From Candidatus Gastranaerophilales bacterium (lineage in GTDB: Bacteria > Cyanobacteriota > Vampirovibrionia > Gastranaerophilales > Gastranaerophilaceae): a stretch of DNA of 57,478 nucleotides. The position numbers were made by a program, and so were the translations under genes. The notes under the pieces were generated by a model. That model ran no database searches, was not told the origin of the DNA, and saw only the letters and a program-made list of their open reading frames with translations. Below, piece after piece: positions 32,243 through 40,862 of this stretch; position 1 is the first letter of the stretch, and the number at the start of each line of letters is the position of its first letter. Location: NCBI GenBank assembly GCA_944325945.1, contig CALVBW010000015.1, positions 1 through 57,478 of the forward strand. Direction: 5' to 3'.

Positions 32243-33190
32243 ATGAAAATAAGTGTAAAAGTGCCGGCTACAGCGGCAAATTTAGGCCCCGGCTTTGATT
32301 GTCTAGGAATGGCACTGCCTATATACAATACAATTACAATAGAAGAAACCGTTTTACCCGGTACAGGGGTGGAAATTAACGTTATATCCGATGATGCGGC
32401 AGTTGATGAATTATCAATCGAACACCTTGCATTAGATGAAAACAGCCTTGTATATAAAGCGGTTGAGCTTTTGTATAACTCTATAGGACAGTCCCCGAGC
32501 GAATTAAAGATAACAATACATTCTAATATTCCGATAGCACGCGGTTTAGGCAGCAGTGCATCGGTAATTGTCGGCGGTTTGCTTGCTGCTAACGAACTTT
32601 TAGGAAAACCGGCGGATGAAGCGGCTTTATTATCAATTGCAACAGAGGTTGAAGGTCATCCCGATAATATAACACCTGCAATTGTCGGAGGGCTTGTGCT
32701 TTCTTCACAGGAAGACGACTGCAGTATTGTTTACAGAAAATTGGATTGGCCGGAAGAATGGTCTATTACTGTTTGTGTTCCTGATTATGAACTTTCAACT
32801 GATATTTCGCGTTCGGTGCTGCCAAAAGACGTTCCTATGAAAGACGCTGTATTTAATGCAATTCGTATGGCTATGTTTGTTAAGGCTATAGATACAAAAG
32901 ACGCTGAACTAATGAAATTAGCACTTCAGGACAAACTTCATCAGCCCTATCGAACAAAACTTGTTCCTGGACTCGAAAAAATTATTGAAAATCTGAAACA
33001 TGAAGAAAATGTTCTCGGCTGTGTTTTAAGCGGTGCCGGACCATCTATAGTTATAATTTCACAAAAAAATAATCTCGATAAAATTCACTCCATAGTTAAG
33101 GATACCTGGGCAAGTTTAAATGTAAAGGCGGTTATAAAGACTCTTCAGATTGAGCAAAACGGTGCTCAGGTAGTTACCAATGAAGATTAA
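32243..33190 (+). CDS. thrB: Homoserine kinase
   Basis: 315 aa GHMP kinase that phosphorylates homoserine in threonine synthesis. Visible: the start KVPATAANLGPGFDCLGMAL, the ATP loop IPIARGLGSSASVIVGGL, GHPDNITPAIVGG and the C-terminal VLGCVLSGAGPSIV. Length is normal. TATAAT (about 32220) and AGAGGAAA precede ATG. A small ferredoxin gene follows 46 bases later. thrA and thrC are not nearby. Confidence 0.96.
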   Translation: MKISVKVPATAANLGPGFDCLGMALPIYNTITIEETVLPGTGVEINVISDDAAVDELSIEHLALDENSLVYKAVELLYNSIGQSPSELKITIHSNIPIARGLGSSASVIVGGLLAANELLGKPADEAALLSIATEVEGHPDNITPAIVGGLVLSSQEDDCSIVYRKLDWPEEWSITVCVPDYELSTDISRSVLPKDVPMKDAVFNAIRMAMFVKAIDTKDAELMKLALQDKLHQPYRTKLVPGLEKIIENLKHEENVLGCVLSGAGPSIVIISQKNNLDKIHSIVKDTWASLNVKAVIKTLQIEQNGAQVVTNED

Positions 33191-33236
33191 ACTTTCAGAG
33201 CATAAATTATTTTGAAAAGTAGTACATAATTTATTT

Positions 33237-33419
33237 ATGCGTGTAAGTATATCTTCAAAATGTGTTGGCTGCGGCGTGTGTTCAGCGATTAATCCCGAAG
33301 TTTTTGAAATCAGCATAAATTTTGCCGTTGTAAATCCTTTTTACATAACGGGAAACGAAGAAAGCTGCATTGATGCTGCAATTGAGTGCCCCGTCAAGGC
33401 TATTGATATAAGAGAATAG
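33237..33419 (+). CDS. Small 4Fe-4S ferredoxin
   Basis: 60 aa. The Cys pattern CVGCGVC...ECPV (C-x2-C-x2-C-...-C-P) fits a single [4Fe-4S] cluster ferredoxin of the Thermotoga/Desulfovibrio type. There is an additional Cys in ESCIDAA. It carries low-potential electrons. CATAAT sits 6 bases before the ATG with no Shine-Dalgarno sequence, so a leaderless transcript is possible. The last codons (IRE-stop) fall in the remnant of the AATAAG repeat. Confidence 0.88.
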   Translation: MRVSISSKCVGCGVCSAINPEVFEISINFAVVNPFYITGNEESCIDAAIECPVKAIDIRE

Positions 33420-33455
33420 GATAATATAAGTTGTATTTTATTCCCTTATTCACTC
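33404..33455 (-). repeat. AATAAG inverted-repeat element, internally deleted copy C
   Basis: On the minus strand it starts GTGAATAAGGGAATA, identical to the left arm of copy A. It then jumps to ATACAACTTAT and a right arm like CCTATTCTCTTAT, lacking the core. It supplies the stop region of the ferredoxin gene. Confidence 0.6.
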
Positions 33456-33459
33456 AGCA

Positions 33460-34071
33460 TTAACCCTGACCGGTATATCTAGGAACTAAATTTTGAGCGC
33501 CTGCTTTTTCTTGTTCCTGGTTGCCTTTATAATCAGCTTCTGCAAGTTGTATTTGTGTTTCAAGTGTATCTTTTTCTGCCATCAAGTCGTCTTCTAAATC
33601 TTTAAGAGGTTCGAGTTGAGCTTCTTTCATCATTTCGACATAATTTTCAACCTGCTGCTGTTGCTGCATCATAGATGTCTGGAGCATTTGCTGCATAGAA
33701 CCCATACTGTTGTTTGCTAATTGTGCCTGCATTTGATATTCAGAAGTTTTTGATGCATATAATTTTTGTACCTCGGCACTCCATTTTGAAGCATCATTGC
33801 CGTAGGTTGCCGTAAAATCACCAAATATACTGTTTTGTAATCCTGCCAGATATGCATTTAATCCGTTTTGCATACCTGACATCTGCATTGTACTAAACAT
33901 TCTCATGGAGTTTTTCATTTGTCTTGCCTGAGCATTAATTGTTTTCTCCATGTTTGCGATATCACGAGTGGCGCGTCTCAATTGTGATTGAACGCTTGTC
34001 ATTCGGGCCTGCAAATCTCGGAGTCTTTTGCCGGCCATCAATTTTCCGAATGCGCCTAATAAGTAACCCAT
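33460..34071 (-). CDS. Coiled-coil orphan protein
   Basis: 203 aa, not recognised. An N-terminal MGYLLGAFGKLMAGKRL is followed by long predicted coiled coils (about 18-60 and 150-185), a Met/Gln-rich middle (QMLQTSMMQQQQQ) and no signal peptide. The composition recalls substrates or helical components of secretion systems, but this is only an impression. The upstream element at 34095-34116 belongs to the ACTTTATATA set. Shine-Dalgarno ACGAGGA. Confidence 0.7.
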   Translation of the reverse strand: MGYLLGAFGKLMAGKRLRDLQARMTSVQSQLRRATRDIANMEKTINAQARQMKNSMRMFSTMQMSGMQNGLNAYLAGLQNSIFGDFTATYGNDASKWSAEVQKLYASKTSEYQMQAQLANNSMGSMQQMLQTSMMQQQQQVENYVEMMKEAQLEPLKDLEDDLMAEKDTLETQIQLAEADYKGNQEQEKAGAQNLVPRYTGQG

Positions 34072-34094
34072 GTTGTGTCCTCGTGTTTATCCTC

Positions 34095-34116
34095 GTTAAA
34101 TATATAAAGTATATAT
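34095..34116 (-). promoter_or_regulatory. Shared ACTTTATATA-type element (copy 4)
   Basis: On the minus strand TATATATACTTTATATATTTAA ends 23 bases before ATG 34071. It matches copies 1 and 2 through TATATACTTTATATAT. Confidence 0.6.
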
Positions 34117-34164
34117 ATCATGTAATATTGCCGCATTTGAGGTGTTTTGTTACAAAAATTAACA

Positions 34165-34297
34165 TAAGTGAATAAGTAAATAAGGTAATAAGAGAATAAG
34201 TGTTATATAAAAATTGATATTGAATAATCCCGCTCAGATTAATGAAAGATACAACTTATTTACTTATTAACCTATTACCTTATTCCCTTGCTTATTG
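34165..34297. repeat. AATAAG-armed inverted-repeat element, copy B
   Basis: The order is the same as in copy A: GTGAATAAG units, GTGTTATAT, a core with AATCCCGCTCAGATTAAT, GATACAACTTATT and a complementary right arm. It lies between divergent genes. Arms and core boundaries are conserved while the intervening bases differ, as expected of a mobile or structured repeat. Confidence 0.8.
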
Positions 34298-34341
34298 CCA
34301 TGAACCGATTTTTCGTATAAAATTAAGAAAAACGAGGTAAT

Positions 34342-35391
34342 ATGTTTAAAAAGAATTTTTGGACAACGAAAAACGTTGTATTTTTAATTTTAACAATAAT
34401 TTTATTACTGTTTCTGCCGAAAATATCAGGTATTTTGCTGTTATTTTTTGCATCATATGTAATTGCGGCAGCTCTAAATCCTTATGTAAACAAGTTGCAG
34501 AACAGAATGAGCAGAGGTTTAGCCTCAACGATTGTTATATCAGGCGGTTTAATCGCGGTTATAGCTTTATTTTTACCGATATTTATAATCGCATACAAAG
34601 AAATCCGCGTTTTTGTTACAATGCTTCCGGAAAAACTCACGGCGCTTACTAATTTTATTCTGGCTCAAAAATTCAACGGACAAAGTATTTCGGATATGGT
34701 TGATTTGAATTCAATTCTCGGTTCATCTTCAAACCTCGCGCAAAATATTTTCAGCCAATCCTGGAATATTACAATGGGCTTTACGCAGGTCATTGTAGTT
34801 GCATTTGCAATATTTATGATTGTATTTTACCTTCTTGTTGATAAAAGCTATCTGAGAACTAAATTTTTGGAATTTTTTCCGCCGAACTTGAAAGATATGG
34901 CAAGCTGCATACTTTCATCAATAACATTAAAAGTCGGCAGTTACGTCAGGGCACAAATTTTATCCATGATAACCGTTGGCTTAATGGTTATGTTATCACT
35001 TGTTATTTTAAGAATAGATTATGCACTGCTTCTCGGGTTGATATCAGGTATTTTGGATATAATTCCGCTTTTAGGGCCTACAATAGCGGTTGCTTTGATA
35101 ATCCTTGTTGCTGCTCAAGCAGGATGGGTTAAAGTTATACTTGCAGTTGCGGCTTTTTTAATTGTGCAGCAGATATCAAATTATATGATAAGACCGTTTT
35201 TATTCGGAAAATTTATGGCACTTCATCCTTTAATGGTGTTTTTCTCACTATTTGTAGCGCAGGAATTTCTCGGTGTTTGGGGCGTTATACTCGCACCTGC
35301 CATTGCGGCAACTTTATGTGTGTTAATCGACGAATTGTATTTAATTCCGATTAATAGGAGCAAAGAAGATTTTGAAGAAAACGCAGGATAA
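34342..35391 (+). CDS. AI-2E / PerM family transporter
   Basis: 349 aa with about seven to eight membrane helices. AI-2E family marks: an N-terminal helix followed by ASYVIAAALNPYVNKL, LVDKSYLRTKFLEFFPP, and the C-terminal GLISGILDIIPLLGPTIAV with RPFLFGKFMALHPLMVFFSLF. Members export or exchange small molecules, including AI-2 and Na+/H+; the substrate is unknown. GAGGT precedes ATG. The last 20 bases overlap the radical SAM gene, so they form an operon. Confidence 0.9.
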   Translation: MFKKNFWTTKNVVFLILTIILLLFLPKISGILLLFFASYVIAAALNPYVNKLQNRMSRGLASTIVISGGLIAVIALFLPIFIIAYKEIRVFVTMLPEKLTALTNFILAQKFNGQSISDMVDLNSILGSSSNLAQNIFSQSWNITMGFTQVIVVAFAIFMIVFYLLVDKSYLRTKFLEFFPPNLKDMASCILSSITLKVGSYVRAQILSMITVGLMVMLSLVILRIDYALLLGLISGILDIIPLLGPTIAVALIILVAAQAGWVKVILAVAAFLIVQQISNYMIRPFLFGKFMALHPLMVFFSLFVAQEFLGVWGVILAPAIAATLCVLIDELYLIPINRSKEDFEENAG

Positions 35392-36928
35392 TATTTATTT
35401 GTATAGCAGAAATCCTTATAAAAAAGCGGATTTCAACATGTGGATGGCTTTTCCGGGTCCTGAATCGTTCGCGCTTTCATCACTCGGCTTTTTATGGATG
35501 TTTAAATCCATTGATGAAACTGACGATTTGAATATCGAGGCAGTTTATCAAGATACGGTATCAACCCGTGTGCCGCGTGAAAATGTAAGCCTTATGGGAT
35601 TTTCTTTTTCTTTTGATATGGATATATTTACAATTCTCGGAATGCTTGAACACCATAAAATTCCGCTTAAATCGAAAGACAGAAACGAATCTTCTCCGCT
35701 TATATTTGCCGGCGGACCCGTCGTAACCGCAAACCCAAAACCATATAACGAATTTTTTGACTTTTTTATAATAGGCGACGGAGAAGATTTAAATCTAAAA
35801 GTTGCAAGAATTTGTAAAGACAATAAATCAAAATCTAAAAATGAAATTTTGCAGATTCTGTCACAAATCGAAGGGATTTATGTGCCGTCTTTAGAACAAA
35901 ATTTTGTTAAAAAGATTACCAAACGGCTTGATGAGTGCATTTATACACCGGTATTAAGCAATAATTCTTTTTTTAAAAATACATTTATTGTAGAGGTTGA
36001 GCGCGGCTGCGCAAATAGATGCGGGTTTTGTCTTGCGTCGTATTTGAATTTACCCGTAAGATTCGTAAGTTACGAAAAAATTATTGAAACAATTGAACTC
36101 GGTTTAAAATACACGGACAAAATAGCGCTTCTCGGGGCACAAATAACCGCGCACCCGCAATTTAAAAAGATTTGTTCATATATTTATGACAAGATAGTTT
36201 CCGGCAAAAAAATCAGCATGAGCATATCCTCAATGCGTGTTGATGCTTTTTGTGCGGAAGTTGTTAAAACACTTGTGGCTGCCGGACAAAAAAATACAAC
36301 GCTTGCAATTGAGGCGGGAAGCGAGAGACTCCGCAGGGTTATAAATAAAAATTTATCGGAAGATCAAATATTTAAAGCAGTTGATATTGCGCGTGAAAAC
36401 GGCTTAAAAGGCTTCAAATTCTATGGAATGCTCGGGCTTCCGACAGAAACTTATGATGATCTTGACGAGATGATTGCACTTGCCCGAAAAATTAAAGAAA
36501 AACATAAAGGTTTTGACATATCATTCGGATTTTCAAGCTTTGTGCCAAAGGCTAATACGCCGTTTCAATGGTGCGGCAGAGAAGATACCAAATCCCTTGA
36601 AAAAAAGGTTCAGTATCTGAAAAAAGAGTTGCACAAATTAGGTATAAAAGCTCAATTTTCAAGCATAAAATGGGACTATTATCAGGCTGTACTGTCACGC
36701 GGCGACGAAAATTTAACGGGTTTTATACTTGATGCATATAAAAACGGTTTTTCACTCGGTTCTTTTAAAAGCTCAGCTAAAAATAAAATTAACACGGATT
36801 TTTATGCTACGGAAAATTATCCTTATGAAATGCCGCTGCCGTGGGATTTTATAGATACCAAACCGGGTAAAGAATTTTTAATACAGGAAAGTAAACGGTT
36901 ATTATTAGAAAATAGGTGTGTAGTCTGA
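35372..36928 (+). CDS. B12-binding-type radical SAM protein
   Basis: 518 aa. The N-terminal about 150 residues look like a cobalamin-binding-type Rossmann domain (FAGGPVVTANPKPYNEFFDFFIIGDGE). The radical SAM core starts at about 210 with VERGCANRCGFC (CxxxCxxC), followed by AIEAGSERLRRVINKNLSEDQI and FYGMLGLPTETYDDLDEM. The substrate is unknown. The start is TTG 35372 with AGGAG at about 10 bases, inside the transporter gene. The 3' end overlaps the convergent phosphatase gene by 24 bases. Confidence 0.85.
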   Translation: MKKTQDNIYLYSRNPYKKADFNMWMAFPGPESFALSSLGFLWMFKSIDETDDLNIEAVYQDTVSTRVPRENVSLMGFSFSFDMDIFTILGMLEHHKIPLKSKDRNESSPLIFAGGPVVTANPKPYNEFFDFFIIGDGEDLNLKVARICKDNKSKSKNEILQILSQIEGIYVPSLEQNFVKKITKRLDECIYTPVLSNNSFFKNTFIVEVERGCANRCGFCLASYLNLPVRFVSYEKIIETIELGLKYTDKIALLGAQITAHPQFKKICSYIYDKIVSGKKISMSISSMRVDAFCAEVVKTLVAAGQKNTTLAIEAGSERLRRVINKNLSEDQIFKAVDIARENGLKGFKFYGMLGLPTETYDDLDEMIALARKIKEKHKGFDISFGFSSFVPKANTPFQWCGREDTKSLEKKVQYLKKELHKLGIKAQFSSIKWDYYQAVLSRGDENLTGFILDAYKNGFSLGSFKSSAKNKINTDFYATENYPYEMPLPWDFIDTKPGKEFLIQESKRLLLENRCVV

Positions 36929-37531
36929 ATAAACAAGGCTTGACCATTTTTCATAGTAGCTGATTTGAGTTGCGCTGCCTGTTCTGATGAATATTTTGGC
37001 AATTTTATTTGCAGGCATTTCAAGCGCTGCACAAATAGCCGCCTGAATTACATCCGGATGGGTGACAATAATTACCCTGTTGCCTTCATTTTGCTCAACT
37101 ACATTGTCTATAACTTTTTTTACGCGTGCGATAAAGTCTTTTATGCTTTCAGCTTCAAGTTTTTCATCGTATTCCTGATTATTAAACCAGCTTTCCAAGA
37201 GCTCAGGGTATTTATTTTCTATTTGTTCAAAGGTCAAACCGTTTAATTTACCGCACTTTCTCGGGTGTAAATCTTCCAGAACAACCGGTTCTTCTTTGTA
37301 TAACTTTGAAATAATTTTTGCTGTCTGCATAGTACGTACAGACGGAGAGGTGTAAATAACATCATTTTTAACAGCTCTTCTTCTCAAATATTCCGTAATT
37401 CTTTCTACCTCATCCTGACCGAGTTCACTCAATTGCGGATAATTTTCAACATCTGACAGTCTGTTTTCTTCTGAATATATAGTTGCACCATGGCATATAA
37501 AAGTAATTTTACATTTTCTGCTGAAATACAT
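36905..37531 (-). CDS. Histidine phosphatase superfamily protein with altered RHG motif
   Basis: 208 aa phosphoglycerate-mutase-like fold. The catalytic motif reads ICHGATIYSEENR: His is kept but the normally invariant preceding Arg (RHG) is Cys. The second Arg (SPSVRTMQTA), the acid region and the late VTHPDVIQA His are present. Loss of one phosphate-binding Arg may weaken or change activity. The substrate is unknown. Confidence 0.82.
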   Translation of the reverse strand: MYFSRKCKITFICHGATIYSEENRLSDVENYPQLSELGQDEVERITEYLRRRAVKNDVIYTSPSVRTMQTAKIISKLYKEEPVVLEDLHPRKCGKLNGLTFEQIENKYPELLESWFNNQEYDEKLEAESIKDFIARVKKVIDNVVEQNEGNRVIIVTHPDVIQAAICAALEMPANKIAKIFIRTGSATQISYYEKWSSLVYSDYTPIF

Positions 37532-37610
37532 ATTTAACCTCTTTATTTTTCTTAATTATATCATAGTTTTAAATAAATTTGTAGTACAATTGATGTAAAT
37601 AGGAGGAATC

Positions 37611-38105
37611 ATGAGAGGAAAAGCATTCAAATTCGGCGACAACATTTCTACAGACCATATAGCACCGGGAAGATTATATCATCTGCGGTCAAATCTGCCG
37701 GAATTTGCCAAACACGTTCTTGAGGATGCGGATGAAACATTTGCATCAAGAATGAAACCGGGGGACTTTGTTGTTGCGGGGAATAATTTCGGACTCGGCT
37801 CCTCACGTGAACATGCGCCGTTAATCATGAAAATGGCCGGTGTCGGCGCGGTTATCGCAAAATCTTTTGCCAGAATTTTTTACAGAAATGCAATAAATAT
37901 CGGGCTGCTTGCAATTGAATGCGATACTGATTCAATTGATGCAGGTGATGAACTTGAACTTGATATTGAAAAAGGTATAATAAAAAATCTTACGAACGGC
38001 ACAATTACCCAAATTGAACCGATTCCGCCGGTTATGATTAAATTGCTTAACGACGGCGGGCTTGTTGAACATATTAAGAAAAATGGCGATTTTAAATTGG
38101 TATAG
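37611..38105 (+). CDS. leuD: 3-isopropylmalate dehydratase small subunit
   Basis: 164 aa. The small subunit carries the substrate-specificity swivelling domain of isopropylmalate isomerase in leucine synthesis. Visible: GDNISTDHIAPGR at the start, GNNFGLGSSREHAP and AKSFARIFYRNAINIGLLA. The short length and loop fit the archaeal/anaerobe LeuD/HacB type, so homoaconitase-like substrates are possible. A strong AGGAGG precedes ATG. The large subunit is not adjacent. Confidence 0.9.
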   Translation: MRGKAFKFGDNISTDHIAPGRLYHLRSNLPEFAKHVLEDADETFASRMKPGDFVVAGNNFGLGSSREHAPLIMKMAGVGAVIAKSFARIFYRNAINIGLLAIECDTDSIDAGDELELDIEKGIIKNLTNGTITQIEPIPPVMIKLLNDGGLVEHIKKNGDFKLV

Positions 38106-38115
38106 CCCAAAAATA

Positions 38116-38145
38116 TTGACATTTATCCATGCTTGTTGTTAGATA
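38116..38145 (+). promoter_or_regulatory. Promoter of the rpsL-rpsG operon
   Basis: TTGACA (38116-38121), a 17-18-base spacer and TTAGATA (38139-38145). Transcription should begin near 38151, giving a leader of about 228 bases. Confidence 0.7.
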
Positions 38146-38150
38146 GAGTT

Positions 38151-38378
38151 ACACTCAGTCGAAATTTTCGTGCTGGATTTGACGGCTGAGCGGGGCAGAA
38201 AAGGGGCCCGGGCGTTGTGTAAATACTATAGCGCTGAAAATGTTAAGTCGGCAGTCATAAATCAAAACCCCTGCTGATGAAACTACATTCCAGCCCCAAA
38301 TAACCGGAATGAGTAAGGGTTTCAGGTTAAAATAAATTTTCTGTCTGATGTAAGTAATATAAAACAAAGGAGAAAAAA
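38151..38378 (+). promoter_or_regulatory. Long structured leader RNA of rpsL
   Basis: This untranslated stretch is more G+C-rich than its surroundings. It has paired elements: CTCAGTCG (38154-38161) with CGGCTGAG (38183-38190), and CATTCC (38286-38291) with GGAATG (38306-38311). G- and C-rich blocks (GGGGCCCGGGC, AACCCCTGC) could pair over a longer range. It contains no ORF and no terminator T-run. It is probably an autoregulatory ribosomal-protein leader or an independent structured RNA; I do not recognise the family. Confidence 0.5.
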
Positions 38379-38759
38379 ATGCCTACAATTAACCAGCTTG
38401 TTCGCAGAGAACGCAAAAAGCTAATTGACAAAACAAAATCTCCTGCTTTGATGGATTGTCCTCAAAGACGCGGAGTATGCACAAGGGTTTACACTACAAC
38501 CCCTAAAAAACCAAACTCAGCACTTAGAAAAGTTGCCAGAGTACGTTTAACCAACGGATTTGAAGTTACTTCATATATCCCGGGTATCGGTCACAACCTT
38601 CAGGAACACAGCGTTGTTCTAATCAGAGGCGGAAGGGTTAAAGACCTTCCGGGTGTAAGATATCACATTGTAAGAGGTACATTGGATACTGCTGGTGTTG
38701 CAAACCGTGCACAAAGCAGATCTAAATACGGTGCTAAAAAAGCAAAGGGAGGTAAGTAA
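38379..38759 (+). CDS. rpsL: 30S ribosomal protein S12 (uS12)
   Basis: 126 aa. Conserved blocks: [67 protein letters not shown]. The lysines altered in classic streptomycin-resistance mutants are unchanged. AAAGGAGAAA precedes ATG. The stop overlaps the rpsG start (TAATG). Confidence 0.98.
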   Translation: MPTINQLVRRERKKLIDKTKSPALMDCPQRRGVCTRVYTTTPKKPNSALRKVARVRLTNGFEVTSYIPGIGHNLQEHSVVLIRGGRVKDLPGVRYHIVRGTLDTAGVANRAQSRSKYGAKKAKGGK

Positions 38760-39229
38760 TGTCAAGACGTTCTAAACCGGCAAAAAGAGTACCGTTGGCG
38801 GATCCGGTATACAACAGTGTTGATATCTCTAAATTTATCAACAGAATTATGAGACGCGGTAAAAAATCTTTAGCTGAAAAGATTTTTTATTCAACTATGA
38901 CTAAAATTGAAGAAAGAACAAATGAAAAACCGATGGATTTATTCCAGAAAGCTCTTGCTAATGCAACTCCGCTTTTGGAAGTTAAGGCAAGACGTATCGG
39001 TGGTTCAACATATCAGGTGCCTATTGAAGTTAAAGCTGACAGAGGCTTTGCTCTTGCATCTTCATGGCTTATTGAAGCAGCTAAAAAACGTCACGGTAAG
39101 TCATTTATTGATAAATTAACCAACGAACTTATTGATGCTTCAAACGGTCAGGGTGCCGCTTGCAAAAAACGTGAAGACACCCATAAAATGGCAGAAGCTA
39201 ACAAAGCATTTGCTCACTATAGATACTAA
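38759..39229 (+). CDS. rpsG: 30S ribosomal protein S7 (uS7)
   Basis: 156 aa. Visible: KRVPLADPVYNSVDISKFINRIMRRGKKSLAEKI, LEVKARRIGGSTYQVPIEV and a C-terminal KREDTHKMAEANKAFAHYRY. It is coupled to rpsL. The usual following fusA and tuf genes are absent and a terminator comes directly after. Confidence 0.98.
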   Translation: MSRRSKPAKRVPLADPVYNSVDISKFINRIMRRGKKSLAEKIFYSTMTKIEERTNEKPMDLFQKALANATPLLEVKARRIGGSTYQVPIEVKADRGFALASSWLIEAAKKRHGKSFIDKLTNELIDASNGQGAACKKREDTHKMAEANKAFAHYRY

Positions 39230-39245
39230 TTTTGGTTATAAATAC

Positions 39246-39271
39246 AAAAAAGTCCCGAAAGGGGCTTTTTT
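39246..39271 (+). terminator. Terminator of rpsL-rpsG
   Basis: AAAAAAGTCCC-GAAA-GGGGCTTTTTT, a GNRA-type loop, 16 bases after the rpsG stop. It also serves the convergent gene. Confidence 0.92.
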
Positions 39272-39272
39272 G

Positions 39273-40859
39273 TTATTTTAAAATGCTGTCCAAATCAGTT
39301 TTTGCATCCGTAACAGGCTTTATTGAATACAGGTTCATAAATGAGTTCATTACAGCGGGATTTATAATGGTCGGAGGGCAGTTAGCCAGATAAATATTCT
39401 TTGCGCCAAGCTGCTTTAGATTTACCATAATTGACATTGTATTTGAATCACATTTTGTCAAAAAAATCGTCAAGTTATCGGATTTGATAGAAAATTTATC
39501 AAATAATATGCTCAATACGCTTGTAAGTAACGGAAAATTGTTTGCAATATTTACGTATAAGAGATTATCGCAATCACAATTATAAGAAAAGCTTATTACA
39601 TAGCAGTCTGACGGCAAATATTTTATAAATCTGCTGAAATATCCCCGTTGTTCTTCCGAATAATTTGACATACCAAAAATAAACAGATGTCTTATTTTAC
39701 GGGTATTCAAATCTTTCACTAATTCATCTATTTTTTGTCTTAATATTTTATAGTCAAAACCTACAATTAACGAATCTTTTTTACGCCCTGTTAAAAATCC
39801 TCTGGACGCACTTGCTGCCTCAATTACAGGTTCGAAATTATTATTTAATATTCTGACAACGCCTTTTGGAGAAAAGTCGTCAGTTGTGAATAATCGCCCG
39901 CGAATCAAGTATTCTATATTTTGAGCCGAGTGTTTTGTCAGGACTATTGAGCCGGGAAATGTTGCAAAATCAAGCACACAGTTGTCACTTGAGGTTCCAA
40001 AATGCCCTTTTAAATTTTTATAATTCCTAAATTGTTCAAAAGCATGCGCTATCAGCAAATCGCCATGTGTATAAACATCAATGTCGCCAGCAGAATCCAG
40101 AATATTTTTCAAATCAGTAAGACAGGAACCTGATACAAGAATTGCTTTTCCCGGTTTTGTAGAAAGCGAAACTGTTGTGGAGGATAAATGTCCAAAATTT
40201 TCAATCTGAGCGCTTTCTCTTTGTCTCCACAATTTTAAATCCGTTTCCGCAAGATTGGAAATCATGTTTTTTGCTTTTTTAAGCGGAAATGTCCCGAAAT
40301 TATACAAGGTAAGTGCTGTCAGTATGTTATTTATTGCCTCTTCATTTGTATCTGAATAATCAAAAAGCTTAACAACACTCAATGAGGTGCTCTTTATCAA
40401 AACGAATAACAATTCCGAATAACATTTTTGAATTGAATTCATTTTTTTATTCTTGTCATTTATAGCTCTGTGTCCTAAAGATAAAACTTCAGACAAACCC
40501 ATATCAGGAGAAAGTTTTAGAGTGAGTTTTATATCTCGCGGAGTAATATTTTTTTCTTTGCATAAATTCAGATATTTTTTTCTTATTTTAATCAAGTTAT
40601 TATAAGCGGTAATAATTATGCTCAAAAGTTGTTCATCAGAATATCCCGTGGTAGATATAAGATTGGAAACACCTTCTATAACTTTATTTTTTATTTCAGA
40701 ACAATTTTCGCCTATTCTTTCGAGCTTTACAATATAATAACTAACACTCCTAAAAATTATGAGCATAATTTCCTGAAACGAAGAAATAGTAGGAAAAATC
40801 GAACACATTCCTCTGCCAATACATTCATTATATTCAAATAAATTATTTTTTTCGTACAT
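39273..40859 (-). CDS. Degenerate hybrid-cluster-protein (Hcp) homologue
   Basis: 528 aa. The whole length follows hydroxylamine reductase/Hcp. The N-terminal ECIGRGMC keeps the last two cysteines (C-x5-C) of the proximal cluster motif but lacks the first CxxC. ILVSGSCLTDL, DIDVYTHGDLLIAHAF (normally THGEML) and the C-terminal LKQLGAKNIYLANCPPTIINPAVMN align with Hcp. The usual hybrid-cluster ligands appear lost: GHD is GSC, the NC motif is KH, GGCDG is FGMSN, and LACGK is FSYNC. It is unlikely to hold the normal Fe-S-O cluster. The gene follows a glutaredoxin gene by 3 bases. New function inferred. Confidence 0.75.
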   Translation of the reverse strand: MYEKNNLFEYNECIGRGMCSIFPTISSFQEIMLIIFRSVSYYIVKLERIGENCSEIKNKVIEGVSNLISTTGYSDEQLLSIIITAYNNLIKIRKKYLNLCKEKNITPRDIKLTLKLSPDMGLSEVLSLGHRAINDKNKKMNSIQKCYSELLFVLIKSTSLSVVKLFDYSDTNEEAINNILTALTLYNFGTFPLKKAKNMISNLAETDLKLWRQRESAQIENFGHLSSTTVSLSTKPGKAILVSGSCLTDLKNILDSAGDIDVYTHGDLLIAHAFEQFRNYKNLKGHFGTSSDNCVLDFATFPGSIVLTKHSAQNIEYLIRGRLFTTDDFSPKGVVRILNNNFEPVIEAASASRGFLTGRKKDSLIVGFDYKILRQKIDELVKDLNTRKIRHLFIFGMSNYSEEQRGYFSRFIKYLPSDCYVISFSYNCDCDNLLYVNIANNFPLLTSVLSILFDKFSIKSDNLTIFLTKCDSNTMSIMVNLKQLGAKNIYLANCPPTIINPAVMNSFMNLYSIKPVTDAKTDLDSILK

Positions 40860-40862
40860 TTT

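Noticed and set aside
38151-38378. RNase P RNA, tmRNA or 6S RNA in the rpsL leader
   Set aside because: The GAGGAAAGTCC/ACAGAA blocks of RNase P and the tmRNA tag-coding and tRNA-like ends are absent. 6S could not be excluded but its paired ends were not evident.
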